A stretch of 46,099 nucleotides of DNA from Verrucomicrobiota bacterium (GCA_963204975.1 CAUJJC010000132.1:1-46099); one strand, 5' to 3'; shown: positions 1-8,946, numbered from the stretch's first letter. Numbers and translations: made by a program. The notes: a model not told the origin generated them from the sequence alone.

Positions 1-896
1 TTATCAAAGGTTGCAGTTGAGCTGGTGCCGACTTGCATCGCGCCTCCAAAATTAACCCCCGTGCCGCCGCCGTTGGAGAGGGTGAGAGCGCGCAGAGTGA
101 TATTGCTGAAGCCCTGCAATGCGAACAGACTGAACCCGCCCAGCCCGCCATCAATGGTGATGCCAGTGCTGTTCGCGGAGGCATCCACCGTAACTGGGTC
201 GCTGGAGCTAGTGATGATGCTGCTGGTCAGTGCGATGGTGTTGTTCGCACCACCCGTGAAGACGTGGGGATCAAAAGTGATGGTGTCCGGCCCAGGATTG
301 TTAGCGGCCTGATCAAGAGCCCAGCGCAGCGAACCGGTGCCGGTGTTTGCGTTGGTCAACACGATGATGGAAACCGGATTCGTCTCCGTCACTGGGACGA
401 GATTGCCACGTATCTCGCCGCCACCATTGGTGCTGGTGTGGATATTGATGTAGAGCTTGCCCGCCAGGAGCGCGGCCTCCTGAGTGGCATTGAGCGCGGC
501 GCTGTTGCCGATGACGCTGCCAAAGCTGGCGCTGGTGTTGAAGGTGAAAGGCGAGCCATCAATGCTCATCAAGACACCAGCGGACTCATTATAGGATGCC
601 GGGAAACTAGAGGCGGTCGGTCCGTGAATGTGCGCGGCGGTAGCAGCGCCGGAGAGATCGGTGAACCCCAGGGTGGAGCCCCAGGTGACATCAATGGAAA
701 GCACCTTGGTGACATCATTGAAGTTGATGCCCGTGCTCCCCAGTCCACCGGACCCCGGAGTGCCAGAGATGGTGCCGGTTTCGTTGGCAGAGAGCAGACC
801 CGAGCCCCCTTTCCCAATGAGGCTGAATCGGACCGTCGCCGCGTGCAACGTGGACGCGGAGAAAAGGACCAAGGCGAGGAGTAGGTTCGTTTTCAT
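1..896 (-). CDS. Secreted CHRD-domain / parallel beta-helix protein (3' end missing)
   Basis: The minus strand is open from an ATG at 896 to the window edge with no stop, so only the first 298 codons are present. The product starts with a Sec signal peptide (MKTNLLLALVLFSAS, likely cut after LHA). Residues about 20-175 form a CHRD domain, with the typical AHIHGP and YINIHT...GGGEIRGNL segments. A second part then begins with a GTGSLRWALDQA stretch and PGPDTITF, typical of the N-terminal turns of large parallel beta-helix (polymorphic outer-membrane/adhesin-like) proteins. In Verrucomicrobiota such proteins are often very long and end in an autotransporter or PEP-CTERM sorting region; that end is outside the window. 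Probable role is at the cell surface or outside the cell; no enzyme activity is claimed. It lies 145 bp downstream of the PSD1 gene on the same strand. Confidence 0.85.
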   Translation of the reverse strand, partial: MKTNLLLALVLFSASTLHAATVRFSLIGKGGSGLLSANETGTISGTPGSGGLGSTGINFNDVTKVLSIDVTWGSTLGFTDLSGAATAAHIHGPTASSFPASYNESAGVLMSIDGSPFTFNTSASFGSVIGNSAALNATQEAALLAGKLYINIHTSTNGGGEIRGNLVPVTETNPVSIIVLTNANTGTGSLRWALDQAANNPGPDTITFDPHVFTGGANNTIALTSSIITSSSDPVTVDASANSTGITIDGGLGGFSLFALQGFSNITLRALTLSNGGGTGVNFGGAMQVGTSSTATFD

Positions 897-990
897 GGTG
901 GATGAGAGCTTGCTGGCGGAGTATGCCGGGTGGCGAACGAAAAGGAAGACAAATGACTCCGGCCAGAGCATTCGGTATGCCGTGTGGCGG

Positions 991-1004
991 TGACGATTTC
1001 GTCA
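991..1004. promoter_or_regulatory. Perfect inverted repeat upstream of the CHRD gene
   Basis: TGACGA-tt-TCGTCA lies about 95 bp upstream of the CHRD gene start, in the 145-bp gap after the PSD1 gene. It could be an operator or a weak hairpin. There is no T-tract on either side and I know no regulator for it, so this is only a candidate. Confidence 0.3.
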
Positions 1005-1041
1005 GGACCGTAACACGTTCCAGCCTTCGCGTCACCGTTTC

Positions 1042-3459
1042 TCAATCAACGAAGCGAAACTCTGCAGAGGCGAGCAAGGACTGGCAAATCGCGGTGAAAC
1101 GCTCCAAGTCGTCTCCTGGGGCGGACTTGGAGAAGGTTTCGATCAGCGCTGTCTCGCGAGCATCGGGAGCGCGATTGAAGCAGCGTGCGAAGGCGCGTTG
1201 AAGACGCTCGGAGGCTGAGGGGGCTGAGGGGGCTTCGTTCATCACGCGCTGTGCGAGGGCCTTGGCCAGGGCTTGAACGAAGGGACCATTCATGAGGTAG
1301 AGGGCCTGGAGTGGCACGTTGGTCACGTCGCGGGCACCGGTGACGAGATTGGGATTGGCTGCATCAAATTGTTCGAACACATCGGGCAGATGATCGCGGA
1401 CAACAGGTAGGTAAATCGAGCGGCGAGTGGTTCCATCGAGATCGGAAGGGAGCTTGGTGTTGAAGTCGATCATCGAGACGGACTGGCCATCGAGTTCGGC
1501 CACGAGTGAGCCGGGACGACGTGAGACATCGAGTTGCCCGGACACGGCGAGCATCGAATCGCGAATGACCTCGGCATCGAGCCGACGCCGATGCGCGTGG
1601 CTGAGAAGCCGATTGTCGGGATCTGATTCGATAGCACCAGGAGTGGTCGGGCTCGCACTGCTCTGACGGTAGGTTTGCGACATCACGATCTCTTTGATCA
1701 TCGACTTCACCGACCAGCCGCCATCCATGAACTTGATCGCCAGATAATCGAGCAATTCAGGATGGCTGGGCCGCTCACCGCTGAAGCCGAAGTTGTCCAC
1801 CGTTCGCACGATTCCTGTGCCGATCAGATGATGCCAGATGCGATTGACCATGACACGGGCCGTGAGCGGATGATCGCGATGTGTTAGCCAGCGTGCGAGT
1901 TCGAGGCGACCACTTTGCTGGTTGGGTCGGGGTGCCTGAACTTCAAAGACCTGGGGAAACCCGCGTGCGACGACCTTGCCTGGATGGGCGATCTCACCTC
2001 GCTCGAAGAGGGGCGAGTCCGTGATCTTCGATGCGTCCATCGCACCCATGCACAGGGGCAGCGCACGGCCTTGATCATCGACGGCGTCGAGTTGGCCCTC
2101 GACTCCACCTCGGGTCCAGAGAATGCGCAGGGCATTGGTGAGGAGCTTGTGGAATTCTCCGCTTAGGTCACGGCCTTCCCCCTTGGCTTTGGCGATGTAG
2201 TCGTTCTGTTCTTTCTCGTCAGCATTGAGCTTGGCGAGTTGTTCCTTCAGTTGCTTCACGCGCAAAGGGGGCAGTGACTTGCCGGGGATGACCTGGCCGG
2301 GCACATTCGGCAATCGAATGAGGTGCCCGTGGTTGTTGTTCTCCGAGTCGATCCAATTGCCGTAGAAGGTGGTGGTGCTCTTGAAGATGCCCGCGAGCGC
2401 GTAGTAGTCCTCCATTGAGAAGGGGTCGGTCTTGTGATCGTGGCAGCGGGCACAGGCGATGGAACTGGCAGTGAAGGCGCGAGTGACGGCATCGAGTTGC
2501 TCGTCCGCTACATCGGCAGCGAACTGGGCTTTGTTTTGCTCGTTGAGTCCTTTGGCACCGATGGCGAGAAAGCCGGTGGCGGTCAGCAGACGTGCGCGTT
2601 CGGACTCATCCTTGGCGGGAAGTAAGTCGCCAGCGATCTGTTCGATAACGAAGCGATCAAAGGGAATGTCGGCGTTGACGGCATCAATGACGTAATCACG
2701 GTAACGCCAGGCGTGAGGGAAGGTGAGGTTAGACTCGCGGCCGTTCGATTCGGCGAAGCGGGCCACGTCCAGCCAGTGCTTGCCCCAGCGTTCGCCGAAG
2801 CGAGGGCTCCGCAGCAATTCGTCCACCGTGGCTTCATACGTTTCGATGGAGAAGGCGGCGGCTTGCTCGGGTGTGGGAGGGAGGCCGATGAGGTCAAGGT
2901 AGAGCCGTCGCAGCAAGGTGATCCGCTCCGCCTCGGGTGCAGGCTGCAACTGATGCTCAGCGAGCTTGGCACGAATGAAGCCATCAATGCCCTTCGAGTG
3001 ATCTGCGGGCATGAGTGGCTTGCGGTAGCTCCAGAACTGTCGTCCCGAGTCGAGATCGACAGGCGGGCGCTCGACTGGATGGGCCGTAGAGGTTCGAGGG
3101 TCAGGGGCACCGCTTTTGATCCAGGTCTCCACGTCCGCGATGATCGAAGTTGGCAGCCGTGGTTTGTTCGGTGGCATCTCCAGATCAGGATCGGTGTGTT
3201 TGATCGCGCTGAGCAAGAGACTCTTCGAAGGATCACCAGGGACCACGGCGGGTCCGCTGTCGCCGCCGGTGCGAATGGCCTCACGGGTATCGAGCCGCAG
3301 CCCGCCCTTCGATTTGCCGGATTCGGCAGAGTGGCACTCGTAGCAGTGCTTCACCAGCACAGGGCGCACCTTGGCTTCGAAGTGTGCAGTGCTTTCATCC
3401 GCAGATGCTGCCGAGGCTGCAATCAGCACAGCGCTGAGGAATGAAGTGCGGGCGAGCAT
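1042..3459 (-). CDS. PSD1 family protein: cytochrome-like domain plus DUF1549 and DUF1553
   Basis: Product of 805 aa from the ATG at 3459. An upstream in-frame start at 3486 would overlap the preceding gene and put nine residues before the signal peptide, so 3459 is preferred; it leaves a 4-bp gap. Residues 1-20 are a signal peptide. A PSCyt1 haem-type motif CYECH is at 39-43, with MPP downstream around residue 95. DUF1549 covers roughly 140-360 and holds a second CARCH motif at 336-340. DUF1553 covers roughly 510-780, with LARWLTHRDHPLTARVMVNR. Such proteins are abundant in Planctomycetes and Verrucomicrobia and are usually paired with a DUF1501 protein; they are thought to act in the periplasm in redox-linked polymer degradation, but no reaction is established. 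Here the DUF1501 partner lies at 6030-7409, on the far side of a sigma/anti-sigma/lipoprotein module on the same strand. Confidence 0.9.
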   Translation of the reverse strand: MLARTSFLSAVLIAASAASADESTAHFEAKVRPVLVKHCYECHSAESGKSKGGLRLDTREAIRTGGDSGPAVVPGDPSKSLLLSAIKHTDPDLEMPPNKPRLPTSIIADVETWIKSGAPDPRTSTAHPVERPPVDLDSGRQFWSYRKPLMPADHSKGIDGFIRAKLAEHQLQPAPEAERITLLRRLYLDLIGLPPTPEQAAAFSIETYEATVDELLRSPRFGERWGKHWLDVARFAESNGRESNLTFPHAWRYRDYVIDAVNADIPFDRFVIEQIAGDLLPAKDESERARLLTATGFLAIGAKGLNEQNKAQFAADVADEQLDAVTRAFTASSIACARCHDHKTDPFSMEDYYALAGIFKSTTTFYGNWIDSENNNHGHLIRLPNVPGQVIPGKSLPPLRVKQLKEQLAKLNADEKEQNDYIAKAKGEGRDLSGEFHKLLTNALRILWTRGGVEGQLDAVDDQGRALPLCMGAMDASKITDSPLFERGEIAHPGKVVARGFPQVFEVQAPRPNQQSGRLELARWLTHRDHPLTARVMVNRIWHHLIGTGIVRTVDNFGFSGERPSHPELLDYLAIKFMDGGWSVKSMIKEIVMSQTYRQSSASPTTPGAIESDPDNRLLSHAHRRRLDAEVIRDSMLAVSGQLDVSRRPGSLVAELDGQSVSMIDFNTKLPSDLDGTTRRSIYLPVVRDHLPDVFEQFDAANPNLVTGARDVTNVPLQALYLMNGPFVQALAKALAQRVMNEAPSAPSASERLQRAFARCFNRAPDARETALIETFSKSAPGDDLERFTAICQSLLASAEFRFVD

Positions 3460-3463
3460 GATC

Positions 3464-4936
3464 TTACTTGGTGGTGGATGAATCACTGGTGCTCCGCTGC
3501 TTGAGCCAGCCCTCGGTGCTGCCCTTTGGCCAGGATTCGCTCAGGCAGCGGGTGTCGCCAGACGTGGTCCAGAGCATGAGCTGCGGGGTAGGCGTTGATC
3601 CATGCAGGGCGGCGAAAGAGAGTTCCGTCGCCGATTTCCATGCAGGTGCCGTCGTGCATTCCCAACGGGGATGTGCCGGAGAGATGATCTCGGTTTTGCC
3701 AGAGGCGAGATCTACGATCGCGACCGCGTCGGTGTAAGACTCCACGACGGCAACGCGCTGACCGTCGGGCGAGGCGACGAAGATATCCAGATTCGCAGGC
3801 AGTGCTCCGGCGGCTGTCGGGACGAGGGCGATGGATTTGCGATCAGCGGCGAGCAAGTAGAGGCGGGGCTCGAGTTCGGGTTCGGTGCGAACCATCGGCA
3901 GGGTGATCGGCTGGCAGGCTAGGAGGACGCGACCATCGGGGAGGGCCTGGAGGCGGGGTTGATTGACCATCAGCACCGTGGCTACTGAGGTGGTGCCGGT
4001 GAAGCGATCTGGACCTTCGAATGACTTCCAAGTGCCATCGGGTTGCTTCTCGCTCTCGGGTTTCATCAAGGCTCCCGATTCCTGCACGGGGGTGGCGAAT
4101 TGAATGCTCATGAGTTTGCTTTCCTTGCCATCCATCGGCGAGGCAACGACAAGCGTGCGGCCATCGGGCATCCAGTCGAAGGCAGCGGATGACTTCTCCT
4201 TCACGACCAGACTCTCACCACCATCCAGGGGCATGACTTCCAGATTGGCCTCTTCGCCTTCAGGTTCCAGATGGAGGAAGGCGATCACTGGATGTTTTGG
4301 CGAAAGGTGCGCGCGGAGAGTGGGCTGGAGAAGGCTGGAGCGAAGCACTCGTGGCTTGGCGACATCATCCAGTTTGAAGACACACAACTCATGCAAGCGG
4401 AAGCCCGCATTTTCGCCTTTGAATCCTGCGGAGATCCCCTCACCATCGTGCAGGGCGAGCAGCAGTTTCTCGATCACTTCGGGTGAACGCGAGTAGGCGA
4501 GTTTGGAGGCTGCATCCCAGCGCTTGAGTTGCGCTTCGCTCAAGTTCGCGAAGACACCTTCGAGCGATTTCTCCTTGTTGGGCATGCGAGCGGCGGCTTC
4601 GAGCATTGGCTGGAATGCAGGTGCCAGGGCTTCGACTTCTGCGGCTTCATCCTTGGAGATCACCGCGCGGACTTCATCCCAGCTCAGCACCTTGCGCTCA
4701 CGCTGGCAGATGAAACCACTGCCATTAGGAAGCCAAGCGATCGAACTCAAGACGTTCGATGGATCACCCGCGCCTTCAAGCACTGGCCCCAGCGTGCCGT
4801 CAGCTTTCATGACGTGCAGACCATCTTTGAGCTGAACCAGGGCGCGATCACCTTGAGGCGACCACCAGAGCCGCTCTTCGGGATAGCAACTGGCCAGCCC
4901 GAGACAGACGAGAAAAAGGAAAACGCGTGTTTTCAT
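3464..4936 (-). CDS. Lipoprotein with WD40/TolB-like beta-propeller repeats
   Basis: Product of 490 aa from the ATG at 4936. Longer in-frame readings only extend into the upstream gene. The N-terminus MKTRVFLFLVCLGLASC is a lipoprotein signal with lipobox LASC and Cys17 as the expected lipidated residue. The body has repeated blades of the type WSPQGDRALVQLKDG, WLPNGSGFICQ, WMPDGRTLVVASP and ASPDGQRVAVVE, which are TolB/WD40-like PD repeats. A helical stretch at about 85-165 interrupts the propeller. The start overlaps the stop of the anti-sigma-like gene as ATGA, indicating translational coupling, and the PSD1 gene follows after 4 bp. A probable role is a periplasm-facing partner of the sigma module or of PSD1; this is inference. 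Confidence 0.8.
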   Translation of the reverse strand: MKTRVFLFLVCLGLASCYPEERLWWSPQGDRALVQLKDGLHVMKADGTLGPVLEGAGDPSNVLSSIAWLPNGSGFICQRERKVLSWDEVRAVISKDEAAEVEALAPAFQPMLEAAARMPNKEKSLEGVFANLSEAQLKRWDAASKLAYSRSPEVIEKLLLALHDGEGISAGFKGENAGFRLHELCVFKLDDVAKPRVLRSSLLQPTLRAHLSPKHPVIAFLHLEPEGEEANLEVMPLDGGESLVVKEKSSAAFDWMPDGRTLVVASPMDGKESKLMSIQFATPVQESGALMKPESEKQPDGTWKSFEGPDRFTGTTSVATVLMVNQPRLQALPDGRVLLACQPITLPMVRTEPELEPRLYLLAADRKSIALVPTAAGALPANLDIFVASPDGQRVAVVESYTDAVAIVDLASGKTEIISPAHPRWECTTAPAWKSATELSFAALHGSTPTPQLMLWTTSGDTRCLSESWPKGSTEGWLKQRSTSDSSTTK

Positions 4937-5418
4937 TGGAGGGCAGAAGTGTTGTTCGTTGGGTCGATGCGCACGACGGTCATGCCGCCCTTGGTGGAGT
5001 TGGCCACGAGGCGGTAGCGAGCCCAGGGGCTTGGGGTCCGTGCGGCTGGAGGTTTCTCTGTGGCGATGGCGGAATGGTTGGTTGTCACCGAAGAACTGGT
5101 GCTGGTGCGTCCGGCGATGAAGCCGCTGAGGCCGGTGATCAAAGCGAGTGCCGCCACGGCTGCCGCGCGTGCAGGGCGTTGCCAAAGTGTGACCGTGCGA
5201 GGCTTCGCGACCGATGCGGGCGATGCGGTTACGAAGGCGAGTTCGGGATGGCGTTGAACGGTCGTCGCCGTGATGGCGAGCGACTGGCGAATGCGCTCAG
5301 CTTCGGTGCGCGACTCGGGGTGAAGCCCGAGGAAATGCTCCAGCATCTCGGCGGCCTCGGGTGAGAGTTCGCCCAGGTGATGATCAATGACGAGGGCGTG
5401 AAGGGATTCGGTTTTCAT
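4933..5418 (-). CDS. Single-pass membrane anti-sigma-factor-like protein
   Basis: Product of 161 aa from the ATG at 5418, 5 bp after the stop of the ECF sigma gene. The N-terminal cytoplasmic part (HALVIDHHLGELSPEAAEML, then helices to about residue 60) resembles the helical fold of zinc-binding anti-sigma domains. However, the protein has no cysteine at all, so the HxxxCxxC zinc site is missing. A single membrane helix spans about residues 84-103 (AAAVAALALITGLSGFIAGR), followed by a short Ser/Thr/Pro-rich periplasmic tail. Position directly after a sigma factor gene is the main argument for function. It overlaps the lipoprotein gene by 4 bp. Regulation is probably through release of the sigma factor at the membrane. 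Confidence 0.72.
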   Translation of the reverse strand: MKTESLHALVIDHHLGELSPEAAEMLEHFLGLHPESRTEAERIRQSLAITATTVQRHPELAFVTASPASVAKPRTVTLWQRPARAAAVAALALITGLSGFIAGRTSTSSSVTTNHSAIATEKPPAARTPSPWARYRLVANSTKGGMTVVRIDPTNNTSALQ

Positions 5419-5423
5419 GGGGT

Positions 5424-5972
5424 TCAAAGTTGGTCGGCATCGAGTCGTGCGCGCACGGCTGCGACAGCGTGATGAAGGCGGGAGCGAACAGTGCCCAAGG
5501 GAATGCCGAGCGCCTCGGCGATGTCCGCGTAGGCGAGTCCCTGAGCAAAGCGGAGGTCGAGGATCTCGCGTTGCATGGGGTCGAGAGCGGCGATGGTTTC
5601 GCGTGCCGCATTCACGCGGTCGTCGGTGGGCGGGGCCGTCACATCGTGCTCGACGGCGTCGAAGGGCACCACTTTGTCGGTTTCTCGTTTCGAGGTCCAA
5701 AAGGCCTGGCTCACGCGGCGCGCAATGCCGAACAAGTATCCGCGAGCACTCGACGCCTGCCTACCGTGCTCCAGGCTGCGAGCCATCTGGAGGAAGGTCT
5801 CCTGCACCAGATCATCCGCTGCCTCGGGGCCGCCGTGACGCCGTGCGAAGTAACGTGCCAAGTCACTGGCGCTCTCGGTGAAGAGGCGTTCCAGCAGAGG
5901 CGATGAATCTTGAGGCTGCACGAGCGAAAGCATAGTCCGACAGCGCCGCGAAGGTAAAGCTGTCATCCTCAA
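5424..5972 (-). CDS. ECF-type RNA polymerase sigma factor
   Basis: Product of 182 aa. Region 2 lies at about residues 26-90, with the ARRHGGPEAADDLVQETFLQM stretch typical of sigma-70 region 2. Region 4 lies at about 118-175 (ALDPMQREILDLRF...YADIAEALGIPLGTVRSRLHHA), a helix-turn-helix for the -35 element. The first 13 residues are basic and not typical; an internal ATG at 5933 (MLSLVQPQ) may be the true start and gives 169 aa. It directs RNA polymerase to a small regulon, possibly including its own operon. The genes behind it encode a membrane anti-sigma-like protein, a lipoprotein and PSD1, so the signal is probably extracytoplasmic. Confidence 0.9.
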   Translation of the reverse strand: MRMTALPSRRCRTMLSLVQPQDSSPLLERLFTESASDLARYFARRHGGPEAADDLVQETFLQMARSLEHGRQASSARGYLFGIARRVSQAFWTSKRETDKVVPFDAVEHDVTAPPTDDRVNAARETIAALDPMQREILDLRFAQGLAYADIAEALGIPLGTVRSRLHHAVAAVRARLDADQL

Positions 5973-6029
5973 CGTGGGCGAATGGGACGAAAAGGTTCTC
6001 GCTTAGTGAACTTTTTCTTCGAGCCCATC

Positions 6030-7409
6030 TCAGGCGACGACAGGTGTGATCACATCGCCATAGACATCCGTCAGGCGGAAGTCGCGGCCTGCGTAGCGAT
6101 ACGTGAGATGCTCGTGATCGATCCCGAGCAGATGCAGGATGGTGGCGTGCAGGTCGTGGATGCTGGTGGGGTTGTCTTGCGCGGCAAAGCCAAACTCGTC
6201 GGTGCTGCCATGCACGGTGCCGCCCTTGATGCCGCCGCCGGCCATCCACACGCTGAAGCCGTAGTGATTGTGATCGCGGCCCAGCTTCGATTTGCCACCT
6301 GCGAGTTCGACGCTCGGCGTGCGACCAAACTCGCCACCCCAAAGCACAAGCGTGTCATCCAACATGCCTCGCTGCTTCAGATCGTGCAGCAGGGCGGCGA
6401 TGGGCTGATCGATCTCGCCCGCGAGCTTGCGGTGATTGGATTCGATGTCCGCGTGATTGTCCCACGGCTGGCCCGCGCCATGCCAGAGCTGCACCATGCG
6501 CACGCCGCGTTCGAGGAGCCGCCGCGCGATGAGCGTCTGCCGACCGTGCACACCGTTGCCGTAGAGATCGCGGATGTGCTGAGGCTCCCTGGACACATCA
6601 AAGGCATCCGTGGCTTCGCTTTGCATGCGGAACGCCAGCTCGAACGATTGGATGCGTGCTTCGAGCCGGGGATCGGAACGTTCACGTTGATGGGCGAGGT
6701 TGATGCGACGCAGCAGATCGAGCTGCTTCATCTGCACACGCGTGTCGGCGTGCGGGCTGCGGATGTTCTCGATGAGCTTGTCCACCTCCTCATGTTTCGA
6801 GTCCACGTAGGTGCCCTGGAATGCTCCGGGCAGAAAGGCGGACTGCCAGTTCTCCGCGCCTTTGATTGGCATACCACCAGGGCACATCGCCACGAAGCCG
6901 GGCAGGTTTTGATTCTCGCTGCCGAGCCCATACGTGAGCCACGCGCCCATGCTCGGACGGGCCTGGATCGAGTCGCCGCAGTTCATGAGCATCAGCGAGG
7001 GCTCATGATTGGGCACCTGCGCCTGCATGGATCGAATCACCGCGATGTCGTCGATGTGCTGCGCGGTCTTGGCGAAGATCTCACTCACCTCGATGCCGCT
7101 TTTCCCATAGCGCTGAAACTTGAACGGCGAAGGAAAGGCCGCGCCGGTCTTGCGCTCGGTGATGCGATGGCTGGGCAAGGGCTTGCCTTCATACCGGGCG
7201 AGCGCGGGCTTGGGATCAAAGGTGTCCACATGCGAGGGCCCGCCGTTGAGGAAGAAGTGAATCACACGCTTCGCCTTCGGGGCGAAATGCGGCTTCGATG
7301 CGCTCGCCTGCAAGTCCGCGAGGCCCAGCATCGCCAGGCCCATGCCCGAGCGGGCAAGGAAGTCACGGCGGTGGAGTGGCGGAGGCATGGGGCTACTACG
7401 CGCCAGCAT
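6030..7409 (-). CDS. DUF1501 (alkaline-phosphatase-like fold) protein with Tat signal
   Basis: Product of 459 aa. The N-terminus has a twin-arginine signal (HRRDFLARSGMGLAMLG); a second ATG at 7388 gives a shorter, equally plausible start. The body carries the family hallmarks FFLNGGPSHVDTFDPKP, QVPNHEPSLMLMNCG, WDNHADIESNH, WGGEFGRTPSVE, GRDHNHYGFSVWMAGGG and GLDHEHLTY-like HLLGIDHEH near the end. These resemble metal- and nucleophile-bearing loops of the sulfatase/phosphatase superfamily, but DUF1501 has no proven substrate. It is predicted to be exported folded to the periplasm. The sigma factor gene begins 57 bp downstream on the same strand, so DUF1501-sigma-anti-sigma-lipoprotein-PSD1 may be one transcription unit. 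Confidence 0.9.
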   Translation of the reverse strand: MLARSSPMPPPLHRRDFLARSGMGLAMLGLADLQASASKPHFAPKAKRVIHFFLNGGPSHVDTFDPKPALARYEGKPLPSHRITERKTGAAFPSPFKFQRYGKSGIEVSEIFAKTAQHIDDIAVIRSMQAQVPNHEPSLMLMNCGDSIQARPSMGAWLTYGLGSENQNLPGFVAMCPGGMPIKGAENWQSAFLPGAFQGTYVDSKHEEVDKLIENIRSPHADTRVQMKQLDLLRRINLAHQRERSDPRLEARIQSFELAFRMQSEATDAFDVSREPQHIRDLYGNGVHGRQTLIARRLLERGVRMVQLWHGAGQPWDNHADIESNHRKLAGEIDQPIAALLHDLKQRGMLDDTLVLWGGEFGRTPSVELAGGKSKLGRDHNHYGFSVWMAGGGIKGGTVHGSTDEFGFAAQDNPTSIHDLHATILHLLGIDHEHLTYRYAGRDFRLTDVYGDVITPVVA

Positions 7410-7508
7410 CGTTCGGTCTGGCGGGCACCTTGGGGTTCAGCGGCCGTGATCCCTTTGTTAAAATCCAGATGCGGCCTGCGTTAAGGCTGCTTCCATCCGC
7501 ACTCACTT

Positions 7509-8873
7509 ATGCTCATGCTCCGTCGCACGCTCACTGTTCTGGCCTTGGCCAGTGTCTCCTCTGTTCAAGCAGGCAACTGGCCAAACTGGCGCGGTCCCAA
7601 CCAGGACGGCAGCGCCGTGGAGAAGGGACTTCCCGCGAAGTTCAGCAAGACCGAAGGCGTGAAGTGGTCTGTCGCTTTGCCAGGGCTGTCGGCCAGCGTG
7701 CCCGTGGTGTGGGGGAACAAAGTGTTCATCACAGCGCCGATCGAGGCGAGCAAGCAACTCGTGGCTCTGTGCTACGATGCGACGACGGGCAAGGAGCTGT
7801 GGCGCAATGTGGTCTCCGAGGGCAGCGATCTTCAGTGGGACAACAAGAGCAACGTGGCATCGCCTTCACCCACGACGGATGGTGAGCGCGTGTTCTTCCT
7901 TTTCGCTCATGCGGTGGGAGCCTGCTACGACCTGGACGGGAAGCTGATCTGGAAGCGTGACTTCAAGGAAACGCACGGCGCATTCGGCACGCAGTGGACC
8001 TATGGCTCCAGCCCTGTGCTCGATGGAGGCAAGCTCTACATCCAGGTGCTTCAGCGCAACGAGCCCTTCGTGTTCCAGGGCTTCGACAAGGGCACACCGG
8101 GCAAGGACATGAGCAGCTACATTCTCGCGCTCGATCCGACCACGGGCAAAGATGTGTGGAAGCACATTCGCCCCACGCACTCGCAGGTGGAGTCGCTCGA
8201 ATCCTTCAGCACGCCCGTCTTCTGCGATCACGCAGGCAAGCGCACGATGCTCATCTCCGGTGGCGACACGCTGACGATGCACGATGCAGCCACAGGCGCT
8301 GAGTATGCACGATTGGTCACCTGGAATCCCCTTGGCGATGCCTACAACAAGTTCTACCGCCTCGTGCCCTCGCCGGTCGTGGGCGATGGTGTGGCACTGG
8401 TCTGCGCTCCGAAGAAGTCGCCCGTGTTCGCCATGGCCCTTGATGCCAAAGGCAAGGACGTGGCTCCGCTTTGGACTAGCGATTCAAAGATCGTCTCCAG
8501 CGATGTGGCCACGCCCGCCTTTTATGAAGGCAGCTTCTACGTGCTCGATAGCGACCGCCGCACCGTCAGCCGCGTGGAGCCCAAGACGGGCAAGGTGATC
8601 TGGGTGGGCGACACCGGCAGTAAGGCGAAGTTCGAGTCCAGCCCGACCGTGGTGGATGGCAAGATCTACGCGACCAACTTCTGGGGCGACGTGTTTGTGG
8701 TCAAAGCAGGTGGCGACCAGTTTGAATTGCTCGCCGTCAACGAGATGGGCGACGGCACCAAGCCCAATGGCGATGCCAAGTCCTGCCGCAGCAGCATTGC
8801 GGCGGCGAATGGCGCGCTCTTCATCCGCACGCAGGACAAGCTGTATTGCGTGGGTCAAGGCGCAGGCCAGTGA
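7509..8873 (+). CDS. Secreted PQQ-type beta-propeller repeat protein
   Basis: Product of 454 aa with a signal peptide (MLMLRRTLTVLALASVSSVQA); the second ATG at 7515 is an equal alternative. Mature protein starts NWPNWRGPNQDG, the usual opening of verrucomicrobial and planctomycete PQQ-binding-like propellers. Blades repeat as YDATTGKELWRN, YDLDGKLIWKRDF, LDPTTGKDVWKH and VEPKTGKVIWVGD. The known fold family includes quinoprotein dehydrogenases and BamB. No catalytic calcium/PQQ residues can be confidently assigned, so a structural or binding role is as likely as dehydrogenase activity. It is divergent from the DUF1501 gene across a 99-bp gap that must hold both promoters. Confidence 0.87.
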   Translation: MLMLRRTLTVLALASVSSVQAGNWPNWRGPNQDGSAVEKGLPAKFSKTEGVKWSVALPGLSASVPVVWGNKVFITAPIEASKQLVALCYDATTGKELWRNVVSEGSDLQWDNKSNVASPSPTTDGERVFFLFAHAVGACYDLDGKLIWKRDFKETHGAFGTQWTYGSSPVLDGGKLYIQVLQRNEPFVFQGFDKGTPGKDMSSYILALDPTTGKDVWKHIRPTHSQVESLESFSTPVFCDHAGKRTMLISGGDTLTMHDAATGAEYARLVTWNPLGDAYNKFYRLVPSPVVGDGVALVCAPKKSPVFAMALDAKGKDVAPLWTSDSKIVSSDVATPAFYEGSFYVLDSDRRTVSRVEPKTGKVIWVGDTGSKAKFESSPTVVDGKIYATNFWGDVFVVKAGGDQFELLAVNEMGDGTKPNGDAKSCRSSIAAANGALFIRTQDKLYCVGQGAGQ

Positions 8874-8890
8874 TCGAAATCGAATCCGAT

Positions 8891-8946
8891 GGAGCCCCAG
8901 GTGGCTCCAAGTGCGAGCGGGGGCCGAAAGCCTCCGCTCGTTTGTT
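8891..8946 (+). terminator. Double hairpin with T-rich tail after the PQQ-repeat gene
   Basis: Two hairpins follow the stop at 8873. The first pairs GGAGCC (8891-8896) with GGCTCC (8903-8908). The second is a 10-bp stem, 8914-8923 with 8931-8940 (one G-T pair, 7-nt loop), followed by TTTGTTTGG. The second has the form of an intrinsic terminator on the plus strand. Confidence 0.65.

Noticed and set aside
5982..7484. 500-codon plus-strand frame opposite the DUF1501 gene
   Set aside because: The minus strand carries clear DUF1501 motifs; the plus frame has no recognisable domain.
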